Shown here: positions 1 to 6,591 of the stretch, piece after piece
Numbering within the stretch: position 1 is the stretch's first letter
How the letters are laid out: the number at the start of each line of letters is the position of its first letter
Assembly (NCBI GenBank): GCA_964612185.1
Contig: CAZTCR010000063.1
Span: forward strand, 1-11,588
Length of the DNA: 11,588 nt
Direction of reading: 5' to 3'
From: UBA1447 sp964612185
Lineage (GTDB): Bacteria > Bacillota > Clostridia > Oscillospirales > Acutalibacteraceae
The notes under the pieces: model-generated
What the model saw: the letters and a program-made list of their open reading frames with translations, nothing else
Databases searched by the model: none
Told to the model about the DNA's origin: nothing
Made by a program: the position numbers and the translations under genes

Positions 1-46
1 AACGAATGGATACTTTTTTCGTCTTGCCTTCAGATTTCAAACCCAA
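1..46 (-). CDS. Possible start of a small gene running off the left edge (partial)
   Basis: From a TTG at 46 an open frame reads MGLKSEGKTKKVSIR and leaves the window at position 1. A GGGGG run and AGAGG just upstream on the minus strand could act as ribosome binding site. The N-terminus resembles that of the small ORF at 170-277 (MGLKCDDKNEKLS): the positions for G, L, K, K, K and S match and several others are conservative changes. This suggests paralogous starts after a duplication. Only 15 codons are visible, so the product is unknown; the start of hsdS or of a regulator are both possible. Confidence 0.2.
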   Translation of the reverse strand, partial: MGLKSEGKTKKVSIR

Positions 47-65
47 TCGCCCCCAACCTCTACTT
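34..65. repeat. Direct repeat, copy 1 of the hsdM 3' end
   Basis: These 32 bp match 265-296 with two mismatches. Copy 2 is the last codons and stop region of hsdM. Copy 1, read in the same register, also gives R-L-G-A-I-G-F-E followed by I and a stop, preceded by a TAG. The copies are 231 bp apart. Weaker similarity extends to the left (a TTTTTCGT-like stretch before each copy). A third shorter match, TTTCAAACCCTATC, sits at 69-82. Confidence 0.85.
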
Positions 66-260
66 TTCTTTCAAACCCTATCAGTTATTCGGAAATTCCG
101 AACAACTGCATCTACGGTCGATTTACTTTATTTTGAACTATCAAGTATTCCTTGTTCGTTGCTACCGGTTTATTTTAATTTAGAATGTGCAAATTTTGCA
201 CATTGCTTTTTCGTCCAGCTAATTTCTCTCAGCAGCGCTGAGAGTTTTTCGTTTTTATCA
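66..260. other. AT-rich non-coding or degenerate interval after hsdM
   Basis: This stretch has no long open frame and is clearly richer in A+T than hsdM. It holds three perfect inverted repeats: TTCGGAA-A-TTCCGAA at 88-102, AATGTGCAAA-T-TTTGCACATT at 184-204, and CTCTCAGC-AGC-GCTGAGAG at 226-244. On the minus strand, 121-71 reads STVDAVVRNFRITDRV then stop. From memory this resembles the VVRNFRIT stretch of RhuM-family proteins, which are often found in type I restriction operons. It may be a decayed insert between hsdM and the next gene. Confidence 0.4.
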
Positions 261-277
261 TCACATTTCAAACCCAA
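170..277 (-). CDS. Small ORF overlapping the hsdM 3' end, 35 aa, doubtful
   Basis: A frame that overlaps the last codons of hsdM could start at the TTG at 277 (or the TTG at 271) and stops at 170-172. Its product begins MGLKCDDKNEKLS, continues with a helical LLREISWTKKQCAKFAHS stretch and ends at residue 35. The segment recalls the first helices of an HTH protein, and CAKFAHS recalls the RhuM family, but it is too short to be a whole domain. The similar N-terminus in the second copy at the left edge is the main reason to list it. It may be a truncated gene fragment. Confidence 0.25.
   Translation of the reverse strand: MGLKCDDKNEKLSALLREISWTKKQCAKFAHSKLK
226..249 (+). terminator. Hairpin plus T5 on the plus strand
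   Basis: A perfect 8-bp stem, CTCTCAGC/GCTGAGAG with a 3-nt loop (226-244), is followed by TTTTT on the plus strand. On the minus strand no U-tract follows, so it does not look like the hsdM terminator. Another perfect hairpin (184-204) just upstream is also followed by GCTTTTT. No plus-strand gene ends here. The hairpins may belong to an antisense or small RNA, or may simply be mRNA structures. Confidence 0.4.
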
Positions 278-1766
278 TCGCCCCCAGCCTCTTCTTGATC
301 TCTCCCTGCAACTCCGCCGACTTCGCGAACATTTCCGCAAGCTCCCCCGTCAGCCGCGCCATCTTCTCCTCAAACGGCTCGCCGTCGTCCTCCGCTTCCT
401 CAATGCCGACATACCGCCCCGGCGTCAGAATATAATCCTGCTTGGCGATTTCCGCCGTCGGCACCGCGGCGCAGAAGCCTTTGACATCCTCAAGCGTGTC
501 CGCTTCAAAGGCGTCGTAAGCGTCCGAAATTTGCGTGATATCCTCATCGGTCAGTTCGCGGTTTTTGCGGGTGACCATGGTGCCTAACTTGCGCGCGTCA
601 ATAAACAAAGTTTTGCCCTTATTCTTTTTGTTCCGGCTGATAAACCAAAGGGACACGGGAATCGCGGTTGTATAAAATAACTGCGTCGGCATGGCGACAA
701 TACAGTCCACCAAATCGGCATCCACCATGGCTTTGCGGATAACACCCTCATTGCTGGTGTTGGAGGAAAGGGAGCCATTGGCCAGCACGCAGCCCATTTT
801 GCCGTTGGGCGCCAAGTGGTGAATCATGTGCTGCAGCCACGCGAAGTTGGCGTTGTTGGCGGGCGGGATGCCGTATTTCCAGCGGACATCGTTTTGCAGT
901 TTGTTGGCGCCCCAGTCCGAAAGGTTGAACGGCGGGTTCGCCATGACAAAATCCGCCTTCAGCTGCGGGTGGCAGTCATTAAAAAAAGTGTCCGCATTGT
1001 AGCTGCCGAGGTCCGCGTCTATGCCGCGGATGGCAAGGTTCATCATCGCCATTTTCCAGGTGGTCGGGTTGGAATCCTGCCCGTAAACGGAAATGTTGTT
1101 GATGTTGGCGCTGTGGTTTTCCAAAAACTTTGCGGATTGGACAAACATACCGCCCGAACCGCAGCAGGGGTCATACACCCTGCCGTTATAAGGTTTCAGC
1201 ACCTCAACGAGCGTTTTAACAACGCAGGCGGGGGTGTAAAATTCGCCGGCTAATTTGCCTTCCTGCTCGGCGAATTTGGAAAGGCAGTATTCATAGGTTC
1301 TGCCCAAAATATCTTTGCGGTTGGCGTGGTCAACCATTTGGATGTTGGTGAACAGGTCCACCACTTCGCCCAGGCGGCGCTTGTCCAGCTCCGGGCGGGC
1401 AAAGTTTTTGGGGAGGATATCTTTTAAGCGTTTGTTCTCTTTTTCAATCGCCCGCATGGCGTCGTCAATCACCGTGCCGATTTCGGCGGTGTGCGCGTTT
1501 TTCGCGATAGCCGCCCATCTTGCGCCGGCGGGGACAAAGAAAACACCGTCGGAGGTGTATTCGTCCGTATCTTCCTCAAAGCCCTCGCCCTCTTTAACGA
1601 GCTGGTTATATTTTTCCTCAAATTTGTCTGAAATGTATTTCAAAAATATCAGCCCGAGCACCACATGCTTATATTCGCCGGCATCCATGTTGCCGCGCAG
1701 AATGCACGCCGCGTCCCAAATCTGTTTTTCAAAGCCGATATTGGCCGAGTGGTTATTGTCCGCCAT
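261..1766 (-). CDS. hsdM: Type I restriction-modification system DNA methyltransferase subunit (M)
   Basis: The 501-residue product is the modification subunit of a type I restriction-modification enzyme. With HsdS it transfers a methyl group from S-adenosylmethionine to adenine N6 in a bipartite target. Visible features are an N-terminal helical HsdM_N-like region (about 7-145, starting with the typical 'IWDAACILRG' pattern), GEFYTP at 174-179, the AdoMet-binding motif DPCCGSGG at 199-206, and the catalytic NPPF at 277-280 that marks an N6-adenine methylase. Length is normal and no frame damage is seen. The ATG at 1766 is preceded by GGGAGG at 11-nt spacing. hsdS and hsdR are not in the window and should lie beyond the left edge if the system is complete. 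The 3' end is duplicated at 34-65. Confidence 0.95.
   Translation of the reverse strand: MADNNHSANIGFEKQIWDAACILRGNMDAGEYKHVVLGLIFLKYISDKFEEKYNQLVKEGEGFEEDTDEYTSDGVFFVPAGARWAAIAKNAHTAEIGTVIDDAMRAIEKENKRLKDILPKNFARPELDKRRLGEVVDLFTNIQMVDHANRKDILGRTYEYCLSKFAEQEGKLAGEFYTPACVVKTLVEVLKPYNGRVYDPCCGSGGMFVQSAKFLENHSANINNISVYGQDSNPTTWKMAMMNLAIRGIDADLGSYNADTFFNDCHPQLKADFVMANPPFNLSDWGANKLQNDVRWKYGIPPANNANFAWLQHMIHHLAPNGKMGCVLANGSLSSNTSNEGVIRKAMVDADLVDCIVAMPTQLFYTTAIPVSLWFISRNKKNKGKTLFIDARKLGTMVTRKNRELTDEDITQISDAYDAFEADTLEDVKGFCAAVPTAEIAKQDYILTPGRYVGIEEAEDDGEPFEEKMARLTGELAEMFAKSAELQGEIKKRLGAIGFEM
265..296. repeat. Direct repeat, copy 2, inside the hsdM 3' end
   Basis: The partner of 34-65 (30 of 32 identical). 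It encodes the R-L-G-A-I-G-F-E end of HsdM and includes most of the last codon. Confidence 0.85.
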
Positions 1767-1812
1767 TATAATATTTTCCTCCCAAGTCAGAATGCCCCGA
1801 TTATTGCTTGTT

Positions 1813-1841
1813 ATTATATCATATTTTTAAATGGTTATCTA
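1813..1841 (-). promoter_or_regulatory. hsdM promoter
   Basis: On the minus strand an extended -10, TGATATAAT (TATAAT at 1818-1813), lies 17 bp from a weak -35, TAGATA (1841-1836). The expected start is about 40 nt before the hsdM ATG. Confidence 0.6.
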
Positions 1842-1929
1842 TTATTTCCGCAAGAAAATTTCGGGGGTTTGTGTGAGTGGGACGAAAATGGGACAAGGAC
1901 GCAGAAAACCGCGGGTTGTCAAGGGTGCC

Positions 1930-2097
1930 AACCCCTACAAGGGGTTACTCCTTCCGTCAATCCGAGATTGACACCTTCCTCAAGAGGAAGGCCAGGAACC
2001 CCGGACACGGCACGCCATGTCCCTACGGAACGAAACGATATAACGGACGGATACCGCCTTGGCTCGCCTTTGTAAGGAGAGCTGGCGCCGAATGGCG
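1930..2097. repeat. Cluster of short hairpin repeats (intergenic repeat mosaic)
   Basis: Five inverted repeats follow one another: AACCCC/GGGGTT (1930-1946), GTCAATC/GATTGAC (1956-1972), CCTTCCTC/GAGGAAGG (1974-1991), GGACA-C-GGC/GCC-A-TGTCC (2003-2022) and GCTC-G-CCTT/AAGG-A-GAGC (2062-2082). A sixth short stem, CGCC/GGCG (2086-2097), follows. The layout and wording (CCTTCCTCaaGAGGAAGG; CTTGGCTC...AGCTGGCGCC...GGCGACTGAGAG) match multicopy intergenic repeats I recall from gut Clostridia genomes. The open frames across this stretch have no convincing start and look like artefacts of the repeat. The rest of the hsdM-queG gap (1767-2193) holds only the hsdM promoter and the queG-side terminator. 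Confidence 0.7.
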
Positions 2098-2154
2098 ACT
2101 GAGAGGTAGAAGAAACAATGTAAACCCAATTCCCTTTACACCAATTCCATCCCC

Positions 2155-2188
2155 TAAAAACAACCCCCCGGCACCATATGCCGAGAGG
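2155..2188 (-). terminator. Terminator of the four-gene minus-strand unit
   Basis: On the minus strand a 10-bp stem (2188-2179 with 2173-2164, two G-U pairs) and a 5-nt loop are followed by TTGTTTTT. It lies directly after the stop codon of the QueG-like gene. Confidence 0.8.
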
Positions 2189-2193
2189 TACTA

Positions 2194-3003
2194 TCATTCT
2201 TGCAGGATTTTCAAATTCCGTTCGATTACATCCCTGCCCCGCCAGGCATACGCGCGGCCTTTTATATCATCCCCGGCTCTCACCCGCAGGCGGATATCCG
2301 CCTTAAATTCTTCCATCGGCGTGATTTGCGCGGCATGGTTCATCGGGCAGACCAGTTGGCAGATGTCGCACCCCCATGCGCAGCCGGAGGCCTTGATGAA
2401 CTGCGTCTGTTCCGGGCTGAGTTCCCCTTTGCTTTGGGTGATGTGCGAAAGGCAGGCGGTTTTGTCAAATTGTGCCTTGCCGAGGATGCCCGCGGGGCAG
2501 GCGGCCACACAACGGCCGCAGCCGGTGCAGCGGTGCAGCCCGCCGTTTTGCGCTGCGTCCAAACGCAGGGTGGTGACAAGCTCGCCGATGAAAACCCAGG
2601 AACCGTAATCCGGGTGGATGAGCAGATTATTTTCGCCCGCCACGCCGAGCCCGGCGCGCACGGCAGCGTACACTTCCGGCAGGGGGGAATTGTCGGTAAA
2701 GGCGGCGAAACGCTCCGCGGGAAACTCGCCTTGCAGGCGTTCAACCGCCCTGTTCAGCCGGGCGATAACCACTTCATGGTAATCGGGCACAACGGCGTAA
2801 CGCGAAACATTCGCGCCGAAATAAGCATCTTCACCCAAATAATAGGGAAAAAGAGCGACAAGCACGCTCGCCGCTCCCTGTGGTATTTTTGTTCTGCCCG
2901 CGCAGGGCAGCAGATGGTTTTGAAGCACGGCGTAATCGCAGATACCCCATGCGGGCGATGTGCTGTCCATGATGTTTTTGACGATGCTTTCCATAGTATC
3001 CAA
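2194..3003 (-). CDS. QueG-like double [4Fe-4S] cluster protein (epoxyqueuosine reductase family, short form)
   Basis: The 269-residue product resembles the core of epoxyqueuosine reductase, which uses cobalamin and iron-sulfur clusters to finish queuosine in tRNA. Family-like stretches are YAVVPDYHEVV (70-80), DNSPLPE with the likely catalytic Asp104, AGLGVAGENNLL (117-128) and GSWVFIGEL (134-142). The first cluster has Cys159, 162, 165 and 169; the second has Cys208, 212, 215 and 219. The C-terminal YAWRGRDVIERNLKIL aligns with the end of the QueG core. QueG proteins I know are longer (over 300 residues) and have K-N where this has E-N, so this may be a paralogue with another substrate. The start is uncertain: TTG at 3003 or ATG at 2994, neither with a good ribosome binding site. 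It is last in the citrate synthase unit, 43-54 bp after the carrier gene. Confidence 0.8.
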   Translation of the reverse strand: MDTMESIVKNIMDSTSPAWGICDYAVLQNHLLPCAGRTKIPQGAASVLVALFPYYLGEDAYFGANVSRYAVVPDYHEVVIARLNRAVERLQGEFPAERFAAFTDNSPLPEVYAAVRAGLGVAGENNLLIHPDYGSWVFIGELVTTLRLDAAQNGGLHRCTGCGRCVAACPAGILGKAQFDKTACLSHITQSKGELSPEQTQFIKASGCAWGCDICQLVCPMNHAAQITPMEEFKADIRLRVRAGDDIKGRAYAWRGRDVIERNLKILQE

Positions 3004-3057
3004 TCAACCGCAAAAATTGTTAATAGTTCGCAAGCCCTGAACTTAATACAGCAACCC

Positions 3058-4014
3058 TTACACCACGCTGGACAGCGCGATCATAAACGGCATGGTGACA
3101 ATGGAGATAAAGCTGACAATCGCCACCGTTTGTGAGGCAAAAATCGAATCCCTGCCGTATTTGGCGGCAAAAATGACGGTGTTGTTGGCCGTGGGCGCGC
3201 TTGCGGAAATAATCAGCGCGGACAGCAGTGTGCCGGTGAGGCCGAACAGTTTGAAGATGAGCAGCATCACAAGGGGCAGCACAATCAGTTTGAAAAACGC
3301 GACCCCCAAAATCCGGCCGTCGCTGAAGATTTTTTTGATGTTGACCTTGGACAGGTAAGCGCCGAAAATCAGCATGGCCAGCGGTGTGTTCATACTCGCG
3401 ATATAGGCGACGGGCTGGAAAATCAGCTTCGGCAGTGTTACGCCCAGCAGGAAAAGGGGCAAGCCGACCGCGACGGACAGCGTACCGGGGTTGATAATCA
3501 GTTTTTTCAAATCAAAGCGTACTTTTTCTTTTTTGTCCGTGTTGGACATAATAAACACACCGTGCGTGAACACGAACATCTGAAACGCCATGATGACTGC
3601 GGAGCAGTAAAAAACGCCTTCCGGCCCGAGCACGGCGTTTGCCAGGGGCAGCGCCATGTAGCCGCAGTTGCCGTAGACGCAGGCGAATTTTAGCACACAG
3701 CCCTTGTCCCGGTCGCCTTTGCGGAAAAACGGAATGTTGATGACCGCCGCGACAAAATGAAGCAGCAGCCCGCAGCCGATGGCGATAAAAAGCCCCTTGG
3801 CCGTCTCCCGGTCGTACTCAATTTCCAAAAAGGAGCGGACGATGACCGCGGGGGTGATGATATAGAACAGGAGACCGGTGCACAGCCTTGCCGTTTTTTC
3901 GGTGAAAAGGTTTGTTTTGTCGGCGATAACGCCCACCGCGACGATGATATAAAGGATTGCCACCTGTTCGGCGGCAATTCTCATGCTTTCAAAAAACTTG
4001 ACGGCGTCGAACAA
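3058..4014 (-). CDS. AEC-family (auxin efflux carrier-like) organic anion transporter
   Basis: The 318-residue, very hydrophobic protein belongs to the bacterial AEC/BASS-like carriers, whose characterised members move malate, malonate and similar anions across the membrane. It has the usual two bundles of about five membrane helices. Family marks are YGNCGYMALPLANAVLG (about 114-130), NPGTLSVAVGLPLF in the middle, and SAPTANNTVIFAAKYGRDSIFASQTV (about 282-307). The TTG at 4014 is the best start. It lies 1 bp after the stop of the gene in front and has AGAGAGGAAG at 4030-4021. The next in-frame ATG (codon 11) would cut into the conserved N-terminus. Co-transcription with citrate synthase suggests a carboxylate substrate, but the sequence does not prove which. 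Confidence 0.88.
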   Translation of the reverse strand: MFDAVKFFESMRIAAEQVAILYIIVAVGVIADKTNLFTEKTARLCTGLLFYIITPAVIVRSFLEIEYDRETAKGLFIAIGCGLLLHFVAAVINIPFFRKGDRDKGCVLKFACVYGNCGYMALPLANAVLGPEGVFYCSAVIMAFQMFVFTHGVFIMSNTDKKEKVRFDLKKLIINPGTLSVAVGLPLFLLGVTLPKLIFQPVAYIASMNTPLAMLIFGAYLSKVNIKKIFSDGRILGVAFFKLIVLPLVMLLIFKLFGLTGTLLSALIISASAPTANNTVIFAAKYGRDSIFASQTVAIVSFISIVTMPFMIALSSVV

Positions 4015-4015
4015 C

Positions 4016-4897
4016 TCAGACTTCCTCTCTCTTTAAAAACCGCATTTTCGTTAAAACAAAAGCGAGGATAAACATCGCCAGCGCGAAATCAACATATTCC
4101 GGCGGCGACTGCGCCGCGAGCAAACCGCCTTTGCCCATCACCATCATCGCGGCGCGCGGCACAAAGCAAAGCAGGCACAGCAGCGCGGCGGGCAGCCCGA
4201 AGCCGACAATTTTCCAGTCCGCGCCTTTATGGTTAACACGGGCAATCATCTGGGCGAATGCCATGAAGAAAACCATTAAACACACAATCATCAGCAGTTC
4301 AAAGAACAAGTCCGACACGCGCATAAAACTAATGGTACGCATAAAGCGGTGCAGAATGCGGCAGATAGCCCAGGCAAGGGGCGTAATCGCGAGGAGTTTA
4401 TATTCCGCGCCGTTGGATTTACCCGTGATGAACCCGACCCCGAGAATGGTAAAAAACAACGCGGACAGCACCGCGAAAGCCGACTCAAACAGCATGGGCA
4501 CCGCGCCCGATTTCATCATCCCGCCGGACGATTCATCGGCAAGTGTCCGCACCCCGTAATAAAGCGACGAGTAGTTTTTGGACATGAGGACGGCATCTAT
4601 CACCAGCGTAACCGCAACAATCAGCGCCAGCGTGCCCAATGCAGGGTTCTTCCTCGTTGTGGTGCTGTACGCTATCGCGCGCTTGCGGGCAAAGGACACC
4701 ATGACGATGGTGCCGCAAAAAACTGCCAGCAGCGCGTACAGGAGCACGACGCTGAAATCCGTCTTTTCGTAAAAGCCGGTCACCGGCTCAATAATCTTCA
4801 GGTACTGATACACCCGCACCGGCAGAATCAGCAAAATGCCGGCCGAAAACAGGCCGAACAGCAAGGCCGCGTTGGCCTCAAGTCTACTCTTTGTCAT
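4016..4897 (-). CDS. Multi-pass membrane protein of unknown function
   Basis: I do not recognise this 293-residue protein. It shows about seven hydrophobic segments, roughly at 8-33, 46-69, 85-105, 133-158, 190-212, 218-243 and 258-285. Loops are short and there is no enzyme motif. Charged spots are near 70-83 (RKR...TTRK) and 187-190, and the C-terminus ends in KMRFLKREEV, probably cytoplasmic. The start is the ATG at 4897, with only a weak GGTGAT in front, 29 bp after the citrate synthase stop, so translation may depend on read-through from that gene. Its stop lies 1 bp before the carrier start. A partner of the carrier or a membrane sensor is possible; neither is shown. Confidence 0.75.
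   Translation of the reverse strand: MTKSRLEANAALLFGLFSAGILLILPVRVYQYLKIIEPVTGFYEKTDFSVVLLYALLAVFCGTIVMVSFARKRAIAYSTTTRKNPALGTLALIVAVTLVIDAVLMSKNYSSLYYGVRTLADESSGGMMKSGAVPMLFESAFAVLSALFFTILGVGFITGKSNGAEYKLLAITPLAWAICRILHRFMRTISFMRVSDLFFELLMIVCLMVFFMAFAQMIARVNHKGADWKIVGFGLPAALLCLLCFVPRAAMMVMGKGGLLAAQSPPEYVDFALAMFILAFVLTKMRFLKREEV
4021..4030 (-). promoter_or_regulatory. Ribosome binding site that decides the TTG start of the carrier gene
   Basis: AGAGAGGAAG on the minus strand lies 6 nt before the TTG at 4014 and inside the 3' end of the preceding gene. This supports the TTG start and translational coupling. Confidence 0.7.
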
Positions 4898-4926
4898 TTA
4901 TTATCACCGTTTCATCACTATTCGGT

Positions 4927-6345
4927 CTACACTCTTTCCTCGCTGGGTACATAATCGCCGGTTTGATTCAAGCATTCCCCGCCCCTGTCCGCAAGGGGAA
5001 CATAACTGCGCGGGAGGGAAACGCTCTTGTACGCGGGGCGCATAATCCGCCCGCCGGTGAGCAGTTCTTCCATCCGGTGTGCCGCCCAACCGGAAACACG
5101 CGCGATGGTGAATAGCGGTGTATACAAATCGTCCGGAATTTTCAGCATTTTGTATACAAGGCCGGAATAAAGGTCGACATTGGCGCAGATTTTCTTTGTG
5201 TCGCCCTTAGCTTTGTAGAACACTTCCGGCGCGAGGCTTTCCACGAGTTCAATGAGCCGGAATTCGTCGCCGAAGCCCTGCTCCTGCGCGAAACTTGCCG
5301 CGTTTTCTTTTAAGATGACCGCCCGCGGGTCGCTGAGGGTGTACACCGCGTGACCCATGCCGTAAACCAGGCCGGAGCGGTCGCCGGCTTTTTTGTTGAT
5401 GAGTTTAACCAGGTAATCGGCCACCTGACCTTCGTCAAGGGGGTTGGCAATCTCTTCCTGCATCAGTTTGATCATTTGGGCAACTTTTATGTTCGCGCCG
5501 CCGTGTTTGGGACCTTTGAGCGAACCGATGCCCGCGGCAATGGCGGAATAAGTGTCCGTCCCGCTGGAAGTCAGCACGCGCGTGGCAAAAGTGGAGTTGT
5601 TGCCGCCGCCATGTTCCGCGTGCAGAATCAGGCAAAGGTCCAGTAAGCGGGCTTCCTCGGTGGTGAACTTGCGGTCCGAACGAATGGAGTTCATGACCGT
5701 TTCCGCTGTGCAATGCTCGGGCTTTAACGGATGAATGTACATGCTCTTGTGGTAGTAATGCCGCCTTTTTACCTGGTAGGCGTAGCTCATAATCGTCGGC
5801 AGCTGCGCAAGGAGCTGTATGGATTGCCGGAGCACATTTTCCGTCGAAGTATCATCGGGATTTTCGTCATAAGAGTACAGCGCCATCACCGAGCGCGCGA
5901 GTTTGTTCATAATGTCGGGCGAAGGCGCTTTCATGATCATGTCTTCAATGAAATCCTCCGGCAGTTCCCGGCAGTCGGTGAGTACTTGATTAAAAGAGGC
6001 GAGTTGTTCTTTGGTCGGCAGGCAGCCGAACAGCAGCAGCCAGCACACCTCTTCAAACCCGAAACGGTTTTCGGCCTTGCTGCCGTTGATGATTTCCGTC
6101 ATATCAATACCGCGGTAAATCAGCCTGCCCTCTTTGGGCACACGCTCGCCGTCGCTGATATAGTAACCCTCAACACTGCATATTTTTGTCAGCCCCGCCA
6201 TCACGCCTGTACCGTCCGGATTGCGCAGCCCCCGTTTGACGCCAAAACGGTCAAAATCATCCGGGTTGATTTTATGTTCCTTTTCCAGTTCCGCGCGGAG
6301 GAGCCTGATGGTTTCGCTCGATATCGGAGAAATGTAATTGGACAT
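4927..6345 (-). CDS. gltA: Citrate synthase
   Basis: The 472-residue enzyme condenses oxaloacetate and acetyl-CoA to citrate. The fold runs from about residue 75 to the end. Landmarks are HAEHGGGNNSTF (242-253), GSLKGPKHGGAN with catalytic His281, GMGHAVYTLSDPRA with His332, and NVDLYSG with Asp391. These match the His-His-Asp triad of citrate synthases, including the spacing. The 70-residue N-terminal extension and overall length fit the longer form common in Clostridia rather than the ~370-residue Bacillus form. A 2-methylcitrate synthase activity cannot be excluded. The ATG at 6345 follows an AGGCGGTG-like site. It is the first gene of a four-gene unit, and no aconitase or isocitrate dehydrogenase gene is adjacent. 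Confidence 0.95.
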   Translation of the reverse strand: MSNYISPISSETIRLLRAELEKEHKINPDDFDRFGVKRGLRNPDGTGVMAGLTKICSVEGYYISDGERVPKEGRLIYRGIDMTEIINGSKAENRFGFEEVCWLLLFGCLPTKEQLASFNQVLTDCRELPEDFIEDMIMKAPSPDIMNKLARSVMALYSYDENPDDTSTENVLRQSIQLLAQLPTIMSYAYQVKRRHYYHKSMYIHPLKPEHCTAETVMNSIRSDRKFTTEEARLLDLCLILHAEHGGGNNSTFATRVLTSSGTDTYSAIAAGIGSLKGPKHGGANIKVAQMIKLMQEEIANPLDEGQVADYLVKLINKKAGDRSGLVYGMGHAVYTLSDPRAVILKENAASFAQEQGFGDEFRLIELVESLAPEVFYKAKGDTKKICANVDLYSGLVYKMLKIPDDLYTPLFTIARVSGWAAHRMEELLTGGRIMRPAYKSVSLPRSYVPLADRGGECLNQTGDYVPSEERV

Positions 6346-6378
6346 TTCTTCACCGCCTATATTTTAAGATTATTGTAT

Positions 6379-6408
6379 ATAATACATCACCGCCGCCGAA
6401 CAAGTCAA
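6379..6408 (-). promoter_or_regulatory. Promoter of the citrate synthase unit
   Basis: TTGACT (6408-6403), an 18-bp spacer and TATTAT (6384-6379) on the minus strand, each 5 of 6 to consensus, 33 bp before the start codon. No clear operator was seen. Confidence 0.75.
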
Positions 6409-6418
6409 GCAAAGCATT

Positions 6419-6451
6419 AAAAACGCCGGCCCGGAACATGCCCGGACCGGC
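6419..6451 (-). terminator. Terminator of the DUF1015 gene
   Basis: A 10-bp GC-rich stem (6451-6442 with 6434-6425, one G-U pair on the minus strand) and 7-nt loop, followed by GTTTTT. It lies about 140 bp after the DUF1015 stop; nothing else is recognisable in 6452-6591. Confidence 0.85.
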
Positions 6452-6591
6452 CCTCATACAAATTTGCTCATAAAAACCTAACTAAAATCCGCACAAAACC
6501 GCATATGTCAAAGCTTTTGCTTGATTTTTAGTGGTTTTTTAATCGTGAATCCGTATTTTAGATTGTTCGTTTTCAAAGATTCCCAGCCGGA

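Noticed and set aside
1665..2608. Long plus-strand open frames across the hsdM-queG gap
   Set aside because: They run through the hairpin repeats and antisense to real genes, have no ribosome binding site, and give low-complexity products.
6511..6535. AAGC/GCTT hairpin with a T-run on the plus strand
   Set aside because: The stem is only about four base pairs and no plus-strand gene precedes it.
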